Part shown: piece after piece, positions 1 through 9,713 of the stretch
Layout: each line of letters begins with the position of its first letter
Numbering within the stretch: the first letter of the stretch is position 1
DNA from: Halomonas citrativorans
Lineage (GTDB): Bacteria > Pseudomonadota > Gammaproteobacteria > Pseudomonadales > Halomonadaceae
NCBI RefSeq assembly: GCF_900163645.1
Contig: NZ_FUKM01000028.1
Span: 124,001 to 188,000, forward strand
Direction: 5' to 3'
DNA: 64,000 nt
Notes under the pieces: model-generated
Told to the model about the DNA's origin: nothing
The model's input: the letters and a program-made list of their open reading frames with translations, nothing else
Database searches by the model: none
Made by a program: the position numbers and the translations under genes

Positions 1-1134
1 TTCGTGAGCTTCCTGAGCACTCTCTTTGCTGCTATAGCGATTGGGCGCCTCGGGCAGATAGCGCTCGCCGTATTCGCTGCCAATAAACTCACGTGCACTT
101 TCAACCGCATCTTTCGAGAGGTTGGTGGAGTCGGTACGCATATAGGTAATGTAGCCCGCTTCATACAACCGCTGAGCCATGGTCATGGTTTTCTTGACCG
201 AGAAGCCCAGGCGCCCACTGGCCGCCTGCTGCAACGTAGAGGTAATAAACGGCGCCGTCGGTTTGGAGCTGGTCGGCTTATCTTCACGCGAGGTAATCGC
301 AAGCTTCGCGTTACGCAACGCCGCAATACGCGACATCGTGTCTTGCTCAGACGTCGGCTTGAACGCCTTGCCATCTTGCTTGGCGAGCGCAAAGCGCACC
401 AACTCGCCATCTGGTGAGACTAAATCCGCGTGCACATCCCAAAATTCCTCAGGGATAAACGCGCGAATATCCCGCTCGCGCTCAACAATAAGACGTACTG
501 CAACCGATTGAACGCGGCCAGCGGAGAGGCCACGGGCCACTTTGGCCCACAGCAGCGGCGAGAGCATAAAGCCCACCACACGGTCTAAAAACCGCCGCGC
601 CTGCTGAGCTTCTACACGAGGAATATTGAGCGCACCAGGGGCTTTAAACGCATCCTGGATCGCATTTTTAGTGATTTCGTTAAAGACCACACGCTTATAA
701 CGGCTGTCGTCTCCGCCAATGGTTTCCCGCAAGTGCCAGGCAATGGCTTCCCCTTCACGATCCAAATCCGTTGCCAGATAAACGGCATCTGCATTTTCAG
801 CAAGTTTCTTTAGTTCAGCGACTACCTTTTCTTTGCCCGGTAGCACTTCATACTGGGCTTCCCAGCCGTTGTTGGGATCAATACCCATACGCCGAATTAA
901 CTGATCGTGGCTCTTGCGCTTTTTATACTCTGCCTTCTCTTCCGCCGACATTTTACGTGTTGCCGCGGCTTGGCGAGCGCGCTCCTTGGGGTCGGAAGCA
1001 GCCTTGCCCGAGCCGCTGGTCGGCAGGTCACGAATGTGACCCACGCTCGACTTGACGATGAAATCGTTGCCGAGATACTTATTAATCGTCTTCGCTTTCG
1101 CTGGCGACTCGACGATGACCAGTGACTTGCCCAT
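1..1134 (-). CDS. topA: DNA topoisomerase I (type IA), 3' end missing
   Basis: Relaxes negatively supercoiled DNA by transient cleavage of one strand. The reading frame is open from the ATG at 1134 to the left edge, 378 codons, so roughly the last 500 residues lie outside. The N-terminus [16 protein letters not shown] is the Toprim start of TopA, the acidic Toprim motif [13 protein letters not shown] follows, and the catalytic tyrosine sits in [10 protein letters not shown] at residue 331 (Tyr319 in E. coli). A Lys/Arg/Ala-rich insert near residues 45-65 ([18 protein letters not shown] region) explains the higher number and is common in topA of Pseudomonas relatives. The gene is separate from the DUF3141 gene behind it. 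Confidence 0.96.
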   Translation of the reverse strand, partial: MGKSLVIVESPAKAKTINKYLGNDFIVKSSVGHIRDLPTSGSGKAASDPKERARQAAATRKMSAEEKAEYKKRKSHDQLIRRMGIDPNNGWEAQYEVLPGKEKVVAELKKLAENADAVYLATDLDREGEAIAWHLRETIGGDDSRYKRVVFNEITKNAIQDAFKAPGALNIPRVEAQQARRFLDRVVGFMLSPLLWAKVARGLSAGRVQSVAVRLIVERERDIRAFIPEEFWDVHADLVSPDGELVRFALAKQDGKAFKPTSEQDTMSRIAALRNAKLAITSREDKPTSSKPTAPFITSTLQQAASGRLGFSVKKTMTMAQRLYEAGYITYMRTDSTNLSKDAVESAREFIGSEYGERYLPEAPNRYSSKESAQEAHE

Positions 1135-1439
1135 AGTGCTCCACTTTTCTATTGCTTGGGCCGAGAGCCCGCGCTCTGAATACGGTACCGCATGGTTTTG
1201 AGTTTGCGGCGTTATTTCACTCGCCGAGACAAACATACGGATGAAAAAATGCGCCTACCCTACCCCAGGCCTTCACTTAGCGCCAGTGTCAACCGAACAG
1301 TAGTGAGAAAAGCTTACTTTTTTATACCGAAGTAGCTAGACACTAGACTGACGTTACGAGATCAGCAACCTACTATTTCTTTCATAAGCAGAACGCCCCT
1401 ACGGTAAAGCAGAGGCGTTTTTTTTCAATCAGAACCCGA
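1135..1439. other. intergenic region with an orphan plus-strand hairpin
   Basis: 305 bases between topA and the DUF3141 gene, both on the minus strand. It should carry the topA promoter, which I could not place with confidence. No convincing protein-coding frame was seen; a 20-codon ATG frame on the plus strand starting near 1231 has no good ribosome site. The only clear structure is the terminator-like hairpin at 1392-1425. Confidence 0.5.
1392..1425 (+). terminator. terminator-like hairpin on the plus strand, no upstream plus gene
   Basis: The arms AACGCCCCT and AGAGGCGTT pair with one mismatch around a 10-base loop and are followed by eight T on the plus strand (1418-1425). On the minus strand the T tract would precede the hairpin, so it is a poor terminator for the DUF3141 gene. 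It may end a small RNA made from 1135-1391. Confidence 0.5.
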
Positions 1440-3869
1440 TTAACGTTTGCGGGGGCCCTTGCCTTGAGTCACTGGCGTGTCGGTCTTTTTGGCCTCACCC
1501 GGTGGGTTCTCAACAGCGGTTGCCTTATTGGCTGCCGTTTTTTTGACCGCAGGCTTAGTAGCCGCCGACGCCTTACCCGAAGGTTTTTTATCAGCAGCAG
1601 TTGAAGCAGACTTGGCCGGGCGTGCTTTATCAAACAACGCCTTTACCTGCACAAAACGTTCTGCCGCATGTTCAGTAAGCTCACCGCTTGCTGCAAACAC
1701 CTGCTCCAAGTTTTTAATATAGCCATCAATCGCACTGCTGCTTTTACCGGCCAGTAACTCAGGAAGCGTATTCAGCGCCCTTTCACGATCAAGTTTTAAA
1801 ATAAAGAATTGCTCGCGCACCAGCCGCTTGAATTCGCAAAGTTCGATGCCTGACTCAAGCTTCGCCCTTGTGGTACGTAACTGCTTGAAGTTGCGCTCAT
1901 CGGTGGAGGGTGCACCACCCAATACGTAGATTAATGAACGCATAATCGCTTCATGTGCGCCCCCTTGGGCAATGCGCTCACGTAATTCTTCCCGGCGACG
2001 CGCCAGGAAGCGACGATGCTCAGGCTCAGCGCCCGGCCTCCGACGGTGTACATGCGCATCACCATAAAGCCCGACAGCCGCCTGTAGCAGTGGCTGGCCA
2101 TAGACATCCATAAACAGACGCTCTGTACTGCTATCACGCAAATCGCGCCAGGCATTCAAGGCGGCTACGATCTGGTCAGAATGCATCGTCTCTAGCGCTT
2201 TAAAGAGATTATCTGGACCAATTTCTTGACGATTCTTGCGTATTGCTTCCGCCATTACCGGCAGGGGTACAGATAAAGGATTGCGGTCCGACAGCAGCTT
2301 GTAGCCTAGGCGAATGGGATGCATACGCCGAATAAAGCGCGCCGCCTCTGGCGTCATGACGGCCTGCAGCCAAGGTTGCACATACAGGCGGTACAAGCCT
2401 AAATTAATCTCGGAAATTCGGGCAACCGTCGCGAAACGCCGGTCATCGTCCGCATCATGGTGTACTTCGCGATCCAGCTCTTCAAAGTTACGCGGCGTAA
2501 ATTCCAATAAATAGTCACGCTCATACAGCGCGGCATCGCTACCCTCTGGCGCCTCGGTAACCGAGGTTTCATACAACCCCGGTGGCAGTACGTCGATGTA
2601 GTCCATATTGGCGGTAAATTCAGAGTGCTCTTTGCGTGATACGCTGCCGGATACGAAGATCCCCAAATGGCCGGTCGTATCATGCATGCAGTAGACGATG
2701 GTTTGATCGTTGGCGATGATATCGTCGGTATCTTCGTATAAATCACGAATCCAGCCCAGCGCCTGAGGGGGCGGGGTAATGTCGTCACCGCGCGAACAGA
2801 ACACCACCACCGGTGAACGTAGATTACGCAGATCAATCCGCCGTCCGTCACGGGTTACCAGTTGGGCCGTCGACAGCCGGTTACCAACAAATAAATTATC
2901 GACGATGTACTGGATTTCTTCGCCACCCAGAACCACGTGCCCGCCCCACCAGCGCTCAAAATCAAGATAACGCTCAGTTTCTGTGTCGATGTTAGCGTAC
3001 AGGTGGTACTGCTTTTTCCAGTACGTATTGGCAGGATTCAAGCGCTCAAAGTTTTGCACCAGCCAGGCGCCGTCGAATAAGCCGTTACCCATATCGCTGG
3101 TGAATGCGGTGATCCAACTCCCCCCCGTCATGCCGCCGGTATAACGCATGGGCGCATTGCCATGCTCCCCCGCCCAGTAAGAAAGCGGCGCCCCCGCGAT
3201 CAAGATAGGTCCAAAAACGTCCGGCTCAAGTGCGGCCGCCATCATCAACTGCCAACCCGCTTGGCAATTGCCTACCACCATGGGCTTTTCACTGATATCA
3301 GGATGTAGCTCAATCACATGACGTAGAAAAGCAACTTCTGCCTCGACAACGTCCTCAACCGTTTGCCCCGGTTCAGGGAAGGGTAAGAAGCCGATAAAGT
3401 AGCAAGGGTGCCCTGCTTTTAACGCCACGCCTAACTCACTGTCAGGCTTAAAGCCACCAATACCTGGGCCATGCCCTGCACGCGGGTCAACCACCACGAA
3501 CGGGCGCTTGCGGGGATCAGTGACGGTATTTTCAGGGGGCAATACACGCAGCAATTCATAGTTGGTAGGCTGGGCAAGCGTACGACCATCAAGCAGCACT
3601 TCGGTTTTAAACCCAAGCACACTCGGTTTGGTTTGTTCCATGTGATCCAGGTACTGGTTGCCACGCTCGCGCATTACATCCCAATAGAGCACGCTACGCT
3701 CAACGCTATCTCGCCAGTAATCGGCCGCGGCACGCCCAAACCCAAAGGGGTCCATGAAAGAGGACAGCGTCTCACTGCCCGGTAGCAGCGTGGAGGAATC
3801 GTTTGACTGCCCCCAAAAGGTACGTGTTAATGAGTTAGCGGTAAGCAAAGGGTTGGCGAGAAAATTCAT
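1440..3869 (-). CDS. DUF3141 protein, PHA-synthase-like alpha/beta hydrolase
   Basis: 809 residues, soluble, of the DUF3141 family, whose biochemical role is not established. The central part carries an alpha/beta-hydrolase triad like that of poly(3-hydroxyalkanoate) synthases: nucleophile elbow GNCQAG with Cys202 in place of the lipase serine, an acidic site at Asp362/363 (SRGDDITPP) and His401 in TGHLGIFVSG, the last very close to class III PhaC. Residues from about 735 to the end form a Lys/Ala/Pro/Thr-rich low-complexity tail like those of nucleoid- or granule-binding proteins. It stands alone, divergent from the LysR gene at 4107, which could regulate it. Acyl transfer or thioester chemistry is inferred from the cysteine elbow only. 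Confidence 0.85.
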   Translation of the reverse strand: MNFLANPLLTANSLTRTFWGQSNDSSTLLPGSETLSSFMDPFGFGRAAADYWRDSVERSVLYWDVMRERGNQYLDHMEQTKPSVLGFKTEVLLDGRTLAQPTNYELLRVLPPENTVTDPRKRPFVVVDPRAGHGPGIGGFKPDSELGVALKAGHPCYFIGFLPFPEPGQTVEDVVEAEVAFLRHVIELHPDISEKPMVVGNCQAGWQLMMAAALEPDVFGPILIAGAPLSYWAGEHGNAPMRYTGGMTGGSWITAFTSDMGNGLFDGAWLVQNFERLNPANTYWKKQYHLYANIDTETERYLDFERWWGGHVVLGGEEIQYIVDNLFVGNRLSTAQLVTRDGRRIDLRNLRSPVVVFCSRGDDITPPPQALGWIRDLYEDTDDIIANDQTIVYCMHDTTGHLGIFVSGSVSRKEHSEFTANMDYIDVLPPGLYETSVTEAPEGSDAALYERDYLLEFTPRNFEELDREVHHDADDDRRFATVARISEINLGLYRLYVQPWLQAVMTPEAARFIRRMHPIRLGYKLLSDRNPLSVPLPVMAEAIRKNRQEIGPDNLFKALETMHSDQIVAALNAWRDLRDSSTERLFMDVYGQPLLQAAVGLYGDAHVHRRRPGAEPEHRRFLARRREELRERIAQGGAHEAIMRSLIYVLGGAPSTDERNFKQLRTTRAKLESGIELCEFKRLVREQFFILKLDRERALNTLPELLAGKSSSAIDGYIKNLEQVFAASGELTEHAAERFVQVKALFDKARPAKSASTAADKKPSGKASAATKPAVKKTAANKATAVENPPGEAKKTDTPVTQGKGPRKR

Positions 3870-4106
3870 AGAGTCTCCCTAGGGTGAATGCGCTGACGAT
3901 CAACCTAAAAACCATGATGCTGCGATGCAATATAGCTTAAGCCACTTCTCAACAGACGTCGATGGGTAGCACCACTGATTTACCGCAAGCGCTGCAAACT
4001 AGCGACACGACAGACATAAACAGTGGTAGCATTTTTAGGCAGCGTTAGTATTTCGTAACGCTCGCCGTATTATTCGCCGCCGGAGGGCAATTCTCTTGAG
4101 GTTGTT

Positions 4107-5093
4107 ATGTCATCCCCTAAGCTGCTCAATCGCCTAACGTTTCGTCAACTACAAGTCTTCCAGGCAGTATATCGCCAGCGCTCTTACTCACGCGCAGCAG
4201 AACAGCTAGGGCTTACCCAACCCGCCGTCAGCGCTCAGATACGCCAACTGGAGCAAGCACTTGGCCAGCCGCTGTTTAAATATGCGGGAAAAACGCTGCA
4301 TGTGCTGCCTGCCGCCGATACGCTGGCACTATCAACAAGAGAAATCTTTAGTCAGCTCTCCCGGTTGCAGATGAATCTGTCAGACATCAACGGAAAAATT
4401 TCCGGGGAACTCAACCTGGCCGCCGTGTCATCAGCGCAGTATATCGTGCCGTATATATTGGCTCGCTTTCGCGCAAGCTATCCTGATATTCATGTGCGCT
4501 TGAAGGTATGTAACCGCAGCCAGGCGCTTGAGCGCTTGGCCGAACAGCAGGATGACTTGGTGATTATGGCCATGGTGCCCGAGGATGATCGCTTAGTCGT
4601 GACACCCATCATCGATAATGAACTGATAGCGGTGGTATGGCCTGACCATCCTTTACTCGCCATGCTGACGCCTACTCTGGCTGATTTTTCCCGCCACTAT
4701 GTGTTAATGCGCGAACCAGGCTCCGGCGTGCGTAATGCCTTTGAACAGCTTGCTGCTTATCAAAAAGTCGCGCTACCGCACCGTATTGAGCTCGGCACTA
4801 ACGAAGCTATCAAACAAGGGGTTATGGCGCATTTAGGCGTGGCCGTGCTGCCACGGCTTGCCGTACAGCTAGAACTTGAGCAGGGTCTTTTGTTTGAACT
4901 GCCACTACCGGATTTTCCCATCCGCCGAGCATGGTGCACGGTTTATCGCCTTGAGCGCTTTCCCACACCTGTGGCTGAGCTTTTCATGCGGTTTATTCGC
5001 AAGCATGTCGCTGAGTATCAACACTACTTTGCAGCACCTCCCAGCCCCTTACCAAGCCACGGTGTTGCCTGTTTGCCCATGCCGGTAAGCTAA
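4107..5093 (+). CDS. LysR-family transcriptional regulator, CbbR-like
   Basis: 328 residues. An N-terminal winged helix-turn-helix (about residues 10-68, with the LysR signature SRAAEQLGLTQPAVSAQIRQLE) is followed by a periplasmic-binding-protein-like effector domain. Sequence style (TFRQLQVFQAVYRQRSYSRAAEQL, then GELNLAAVSSAQYIVPYIL) resembles CbbR-type regulators, but no RuBisCO genes are in the window, so the effector is unknown. A GGAG-type ribosome site lies about 20 bases before the ATG and the start agrees with the family. It is divergent from the DUF3141 gene with 237 bases between, where LysR proteins usually bind, so autoregulation and control of that gene are plausible. Confidence 0.88.
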   Translation: MSSPKLLNRLTFRQLQVFQAVYRQRSYSRAAEQLGLTQPAVSAQIRQLEQALGQPLFKYAGKTLHVLPAADTLALSTREIFSQLSRLQMNLSDINGKISGELNLAAVSSAQYIVPYILARFRASYPDIHVRLKVCNRSQALERLAEQQDDLVIMAMVPEDDRLVVTPIIDNELIAVVWPDHPLLAMLTPTLADFSRHYVLMREPGSGVRNAFEQLAAYQKVALPHRIELGTNEAIKQGVMAHLGVAVLPRLAVQLELEQGLLFELPLPDFPIRRAWCTVYRLERFPTPVAELFMRFIRKHVAEYQHYFAAPPSPLPSHGVACLPMPVS

Positions 5094-5260
5094 GTTGACG
5101 GTGTCTTGTTAATCTCCAGATATGTTACATTACACCTACTACCTACGTATTAATTAGTAATCTGTTAATTGGCAACGTATTAATCGGCATGATTGGGGGG
5201 CAAGCGCTTACGTTTCTATGATAAGCCTTGCCTGCCGCACAGTAGAGAGGCTCTATTCCT

Positions 5261-6313
5261 ATGAGCAACAACCCCACACAGCGTGTACCCAGCGGCCAGA
5301 AATTCCGTAATGAACACGGCACAACGGCGATCAAGGATGGCATGAAGGTGCGCACTGCGCAGGCTGAAGCCCCGTCTCTTGAACGCAAGCCCAAATGGCT
5401 GCGCGCTCAAATTCCCGGTGGCGAGCGCTTTGAAGCCGTTAAGCGCAATGTCTCTGAGCATCGTCTAAGCACCGTCTGTGCTGAATCACACTGCCCTAAC
5501 ATGGGCGAGTGTTGGAGCAATGGAACTGCCACCATCATGCTGATGGGGTCTGTGTGTACCCGCGCATGCCGTTTCTGCGCCGTTGATACGGGCAACCCCA
5601 AAGGCTGGCTGGATCACGAAGAGCCCGAAAACACCGCCAAGTCCGTCGAATTAATGGGGCTTCGCTATATCGTCCTAACATCGGTTGATCGCGATGATCT
5701 GGACGATGGCGGTGCGAACCATTACGCAAGCTGTATCCGTGCTATTAAAGCGCGTACACCAGACGTGGTCGTTGAAGCGCTGACGCCTGATTTCGATGGT
5801 GAACAAGCAGCCATTGAGAGCGTTGTGGATTCGGGCCTTGAAGTGTTTGCGCAAAATGTCGAAACCGTTGAACGCCTGACAAGCCGGGTTCGCGACCCCC
5901 GTGCAGGCTATCGCAAAACACTCGACGTTTTGGCCTACGCGAAACAGCATCGCCCCGATGTCATTACCAAAACCAGTATTATGCTGGGTCTTGGCGAAAC
6001 CGATGAGGAGATCCTGCAAACGTTTGATGATCTTCGTGAAATTGGTGTCGATATTGTGACACTCGGCCAGTACCTGCGCCCCACGAAAAACCACCTGCCG
6101 GTTGAGCGCTGGGTAAGCCCTGAAGAGTTTGATCGCTACCGTGTGCTAGGGCTTGAAAAAGGCTTTATGGAAGTTCCTTCCGGCCCGTTGGTTCGTTCAA
6201 GCTATCGCGCTGACCGAGTGTTCGAAAAGAACAATCTCGGGCTGGCCTCACCGGCAGCGATCCCAGGTCAGGAGTCTGATCCTAATATTATTCCCGCCCT
6301 AAACGTAGGCTGA
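5261..6313 (+). CDS. lipA: lipoyl synthase (radical SAM)
   Basis: Inserts two sulfurs into protein-bound octanoyl groups to make the lipoyl cofactor of 2-oxoacid dehydrogenases and the glycine cleavage system. 350 residues. It holds both 4Fe-4S ligand sets: auxiliary cluster Cys73, Cys78, Cys84 ([12 protein letters not shown]) and radical-SAM cluster Cys99, Cys103, Cys106 (CTRACRFC). The C-terminal RSSYRADR supplies the serine that ligates the auxiliary cluster in this family. An AGAGAGG ribosome site lies ten bases before the ATG. It converges on lipB, which makes its substrate, across a shared terminator. Confidence 0.98.
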   Translation: MSNNPTQRVPSGQKFRNEHGTTAIKDGMKVRTAQAEAPSLERKPKWLRAQIPGGERFEAVKRNVSEHRLSTVCAESHCPNMGECWSNGTATIMLMGSVCTRACRFCAVDTGNPKGWLDHEEPENTAKSVELMGLRYIVLTSVDRDDLDDGGANHYASCIRAIKARTPDVVVEALTPDFDGEQAAIESVVDSGLEVFAQNVETVERLTSRVRDPRAGYRKTLDVLAYAKQHRPDVITKTSIMLGLGETDEEILQTFDDLREIGVDIVTLGQYLRPTKNHLPVERWVSPEEFDRYRVLGLEKGFMEVPSGPLVRSSYRADRVFEKNNLGLASPAAIPGQESDPNIIPALNVG

Positions 6314-6351
6314 AACAGAATTAAGCACGGTCTTAACCTGAGTAAGTTTAA

Positions 6352-6397
6352 AACAAGAAGCCGCCGCGAATATTAACTATCGCGGCGGCTTCTTGTT
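6352..6397. terminator. bidirectional terminator between lipA and lipB
   Basis: Perfect 18-bp inverted repeat, arms AACAAGAAGCCGCCGCGA and its complement, around a 10-base loop. The GC-rich inner stem runs into TTCTTGTTGTT on the plus strand and the matching T-rich stretch on the minus strand, so it can serve both convergent genes. Confidence 0.9.
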
Positions 6398-6437
6398 GTT
6401 GTGTACTACCATACCTGATCTACGCAAAACACTGCGA

Positions 6438-7088
6438 TTAGCCGATAGCAACCAGCTCTCTGTTCAGCTTTAATGCCAGTGCAGATGCCAGTTGCTGGCC
6501 AACGTGATGCTCATTAGGCAAAGCGACAAGATCAGCCAAGCGAGTGACCGCCATACCTGCGTAGCCACAGGGATTGATGCGCTGAAAAGCAGAAAGGTCT
6601 CCATCCACATTCAACGCGACGCCGTGGTAACTGGCTCCCCGCCGAATTCGCAAACCCAACGACGCTATTTTGGCCTCGCCCATCGGGCTTTTGACATACA
6701 CACCCGGTGCATCCGGGCGCGCATGCGCACTGACCCCATAGTCGGCTAATACCGCAATGACTGCATTTTCCAGTGCAGACACCAGATCACGCACGCCTAT
6801 TTTACTGCGCCGAACATCCAATAGCGGATACAGCACTATCTGCCCAGGGCCATGATACGTTACCTGCCCGCCACGGTCGGTTTGCACCACCGGTATGTTG
6901 CCTGGCATCAGTAGATGTTCAGGTTTGCCTGCCTGCCCTTGGGTGAAGACAGCGTCATGCTCTACCAGCCAGAACTGATCCGGCGTCTCACTGTCACGAG
7001 AATCCGTCAGGGCGCGCATTGCTTCCCAAACGGGCAGATACGGCCTGCGACCCAAGCAGTGCAGCTCAACAGGTGCAGAACTGCTCAC
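6438..7088 (-). CDS. lipB: lipoyl(octanoyl) transferase
   Basis: Moves octanoate from acyl carrier protein to lipoyl domains, the step before LipA. 216 residues with the family motifs: [12 protein letters not shown], the catalytic lysine Lys140 in GEAKIASLG and the acyl-accepting Cys174 in INPCGYAGM. The start directly follows the stop of the ybeD-like gene (one base earlier), so the two are probably translated from one message. Order ybeD-lipB matches E. coli and Pseudomonas. Confidence 0.97.
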   Translation of the reverse strand: MSSSAPVELHCLGRRPYLPVWEAMRALTDSRDSETPDQFWLVEHDAVFTQGQAGKPEHLLMPGNIPVVQTDRGGQVTYHGPGQIVLYPLLDVRRSKIGVRDLVSALENAVIAVLADYGVSAHARPDAPGVYVKSPMGEAKIASLGLRIRRGASYHGVALNVDGDLSAFQRINPCGYAGMAVTRLADLVALPNEHHVGQQLASALALKLNRELVAIG

Positions 7089-7400
7089 TCACACCACCAT
7101 ATGAACACGGCCAGTGGCTTTTAGCTCTTCAAACAGCTGGCTAATTTGCTGCTCGCTGGTCGCATTAATCGTGATGCGAACGGATTGAAAACGACCGTTT
7201 CGACTATCCACCACTTGCAGCGTCGATTCATCAAAATCCGGTGCGTGACGCACCACGATTTGACAAACACAAGCCGTAAAATCCTCAGCAGCATCACCTA
7301 CTATTTTTAAAGAGTAGTCACAAGGAAAAGTGATCTTGGGGGCTTCTTCTGCCACCGGCTCGCGCAGGTCTCGAAATCCCTTTTTCGTATCCTTAGTCAT
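7089..7400 (-). CDS. ybeD: DUF493 (YbeD/HP0495) family protein
   Basis: 103 residues. The C-terminal 85 residues match the YbeD ferredoxin-like fold (FPCDYSLKIVGDAAEDF at the start, TGRVHMVV at the end), which resembles ACT-type regulatory domains; its molecular role is unproven. The position between dacA and lipB is the classical one. A charged, probably flexible N-terminus of about 25 residues precedes the fold. Cytoplasmic; a regulatory function for lipoate transfer or wall genes has been suggested only by neighbourhood. Confidence 0.93.
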   Translation of the reverse strand: MTKDTKKGFRDLREPVAEEAPKITFPCDYSLKIVGDAAEDFTACVCQIVVRHAPDFDESTLQVVDSRNGRFQSVRITINATSEQQISQLFEELKATGRVHMVV

Positions 7401-7455
7401 AACGCGCCTTTTATTGAAGGTAAAAAAGGCCCAGGATGCACCTGAGCCGAATCAC

Positions 7456-8655
7456 TTAGTCAGTGAAGTTCGCAATTAAACCGCTGAAGAAGCGCTGAAC
7501 CTGATCAAAAAGGCGTTTAAACAGCCCGCCCTCTTCCACATTTTCAAGCGCTACCAATTGGCGCTCGCCAACCATCTCTTCACCCAAGTAGACCTCTAGC
7601 GTGCCCACATCATCACCTACCGCAATAGGTGCTTGTAAATCAGAGTGTAGATTAAGACGAGCACGCAGCTCTTCATTACGGTTGCGCGGAAGGGTCATAA
7701 ACACTTCTTCATCCACCCCCGCACGCAATTCGTTAATGTCACCACCCCAAACACGCGGCGTTGCAAGCACAGCACCACGCTCGTAGAGGTTCATGGTTTC
7801 GTAGAAGCGAAAGCCATAGCTTAGAAGCTTCTGAGTTTCCTGCGCGCGCGCTTCATCCGAATTGGTGCCCATCACAACAGAAATAAGCCGCATGCCATCG
7901 CGCTCAGCTGACGACACCAGGCAGTAGCCCGCAGCATCTGTCCAACCCGTTTTCAAACCATCTACTGACGGGTCACGCCACAGCAGCCGGTTACGGTTGG
8001 GCTGGTCGATGCCACCATAGGAAAAGTGGCGCTGCGAGTAGATCGCATAGTGCTCAGGGTAATCATTGATGATATGGCGTGAAAGTCGCGCCAAGTCATG
8101 CGCTGTTGAATAGTGATTATCAGAAGGAAGACCCGTTGCATTTTCAAAGTGGGTATTTTCCATCCCCAGTCGAGTCGCATGCTGGTTCATTAAGTCTGCA
8201 AAAGGAGCCTCCCCCCCCGCCAAGTGCTCTGCCATGGCCACGCTGGCATCGTTACCTGACACAATAATAATGCCGTGCAGTAACTCCTCGACGGGGATCT
8301 GGTTGCCCACTTCAATAAACATTTTTGAGCCACCAGTCCGCCAGGCGTTTTCACTGACATTGACCAGATCATCCAATGCGATGGTATCGCGATCCAACTC
8401 ACGTTCAACAAGGTAGGCGGTCATGAGCTTGGTCAAGCTTGCAGGCGCCAAGCGTTCGTCTGAGTTGTGCTCAACCAGAATTCGCCCACTATTGGCATCC
8501 ATTAAAATCCAGGAACTAGCAGCAAGCTGCGGGGCGGCTGGAATAATCGTTTGCGGCTGAGGTATGACTTGAGCCGCAGCAGGCAACGCAACAGCCGCCA
8601 TAGCCGCAAACAAACATAATTGGGCAGAGCGGCGGATCGACACGAATACATTCAT
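7456..8655 (-). CDS. dacA: D-alanyl-D-alanine carboxypeptidase (PBP5/6 type)
   Basis: Periplasmic enzyme that trims the terminal D-Ala from peptidoglycan pentapeptides. With the ATG at 8655 it has 399 residues; that ATG is preferred to one three codons upstream because the GAG-type ribosome site then has proper spacing. A signal peptide ends at LPAAAQ. The penicillin-binding triad is present: SLTK (Ser73, Lys76), SGN (133-135) and KTG (235-237). A PBP5 C-terminal beta domain follows and the last 20 residues (KRLFDQVQRFFSGLIANFTD) form the amphipathic helix that anchors it to the outer face of the inner membrane. Confidence 0.96.
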   Translation of the reverse strand: MNVFVSIRRSAQLCLFAAMAAVALPAAAQVIPQPQTIIPAAPQLAASSWILMDANSGRILVEHNSDERLAPASLTKLMTAYLVERELDRDTIALDDLVNVSENAWRTGGSKMFIEVGNQIPVEELLHGIIIVSGNDASVAMAEHLAGGEAPFADLMNQHATRLGMENTHFENATGLPSDNHYSTAHDLARLSRHIINDYPEHYAIYSQRHFSYGGIDQPNRNRLLWRDPSVDGLKTGWTDAAGYCLVSSAERDGMRLISVVMGTNSDEARAQETQKLLSYGFRFYETMNLYERGAVLATPRVWGGDINELRAGVDEEVFMTLPRNRNEELRARLNLHSDLQAPIAVGDDVGTLEVYLGEEMVGERQLVALENVEEGGLFKRLFDQVQRFFSGLIANFTD

Positions 8656-8714
8656 CACTAACATCTCACTTGCAAGAAAGTGGCGCTAAGCACCAAAGAA
8701 TATAAAAAAATGAA

Positions 8715-9713
8715 TTATCTCACGATAAAAACTTGAGGAAACCCCGCTTGACGAAGTGCTTCCCGAGCCTGGGTCTCTTGAGCCGGTGTTACTGGCCCCA
8801 CCTGCACACGATGCACGTTAGCCTCATTCATCACACGAACGCTGTGTGGCAATTCGTTCTTCAATCGCTGACTAAGCTTACGAGCGCTATCAGCACTTTC
8901 CAGGGCGGCAATCTGGAGGTAATAACCGCCTGAAACCTCACCCTCAGAGGGGTTATTAGAGGACACAGACGGGGCTGTTTGCGGTACGGCTGCAGGCGCA
9001 CGCTGCGTAGCGGCTGACGATGCGGGCTCGGCAACGGGCGCATTCGCAACCGGCGCAGCACTCGCGGGCGCCCCGCCGCGCTCAGCTAGCCAACGATCAG
9101 GCTCAATGGCCTCGACTTTTACTCGTCCTGTACCATTATCCAATATACCCAACCGGGCGGCGGCTGCGTAAGAAAGATCTATCTCTCTATCGCTATGAAA
9201 AGGACCACGGTCGTTAACACGGACAACCACCGACTGCCCGCTGTCCAGGCTGGTAACGCGTGCAAAGGTAGGTAACGGTAGCGAGCGATGCGCCGCCGAC
9301 ATTTTATACATGTCGTAAATCTCGCCATTTGAGGTCGCATAGCCATGAAATTTTTCACCGTACCACGAAGCTAAACCTTGCTTGGCATAGCCAGAAGCAT
9401 CCGGCATTACATGGTACTTTTCACCCCATACTTCATAGGTTGGACGGTTGCCTCCCGCAGAACGCGGTTCATTACGTGGTACAGCATCCGGCACGGTGGA
9501 TACATCCGGCGGCGCAACAGGATACGCATCCCCATGCATAGCATAGCGCCCACCTCCACTGGCAGTAGTACTTGCGGCGGGTGCAGCAGCGTCAGGGTGA
9601 GTTTGAGATGGCGTAGCAACGCGCTGAGCTTCACGGTTCGCGCAACCGCTTACCAATATTATCAAGGCGATCATACTGCCTACTTGCCAGGTCCTTGGTT
9701 GCAACATGTTCAT
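8715..9713 (-). CDS. rlpA: septal ring lytic transglycosylase RlpA
   Basis: Outer-membrane lipoprotein that cleaves denuded glycan strands at the septum. 332 residues: signal peptide with lipobox LVSGC (Cys24), a low-complexity Ala/Pro/Ser linker, the double-psi beta-barrel domain at about residues 110-205 (QGLASWYGEKFHG, RVNDRGPF with the catalytic aspartate, EIDLSYAAAARLG), a second Ala/Pro-rich linker and a C-terminal SPOR domain at about 260-332 that binds bare glycan. It overlaps the mltB stop by four bases (ATGA), so it is translationally coupled in the mrdA-rodA-mltB-rlpA-dacA run. Confidence 0.96.
   Translation of the reverse strand: MNMLQPRTWQVGSMIALIILVSGCANREAQRVATPSQTHPDAAAPAASTTASGGGRYAMHGDAYPVAPPDVSTVPDAVPRNEPRSAGGNRPTYEVWGEKYHVMPDASGYAKQGLASWYGEKFHGYATSNGEIYDMYKMSAAHRSLPLPTFARVTSLDSGQSVVVRVNDRGPFHSDREIDLSYAAAARLGILDNGTGRVKVEAIEPDRWLAERGGAPASAAPVANAPVAEPASSAATQRAPAAVPQTAPSVSSNNPSEGEVSGGYYLQIAALESADSARKLSQRLKNELPHSVRVMNEANVHRVQVGPVTPAQETQAREALRQAGFPQVFIVR

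Noticed and set aside
1231..1293. 20-codon plus-strand frame in the topA upstream region
   Set aside because: No ribosome site, no hydrophobic or other recognisable character.
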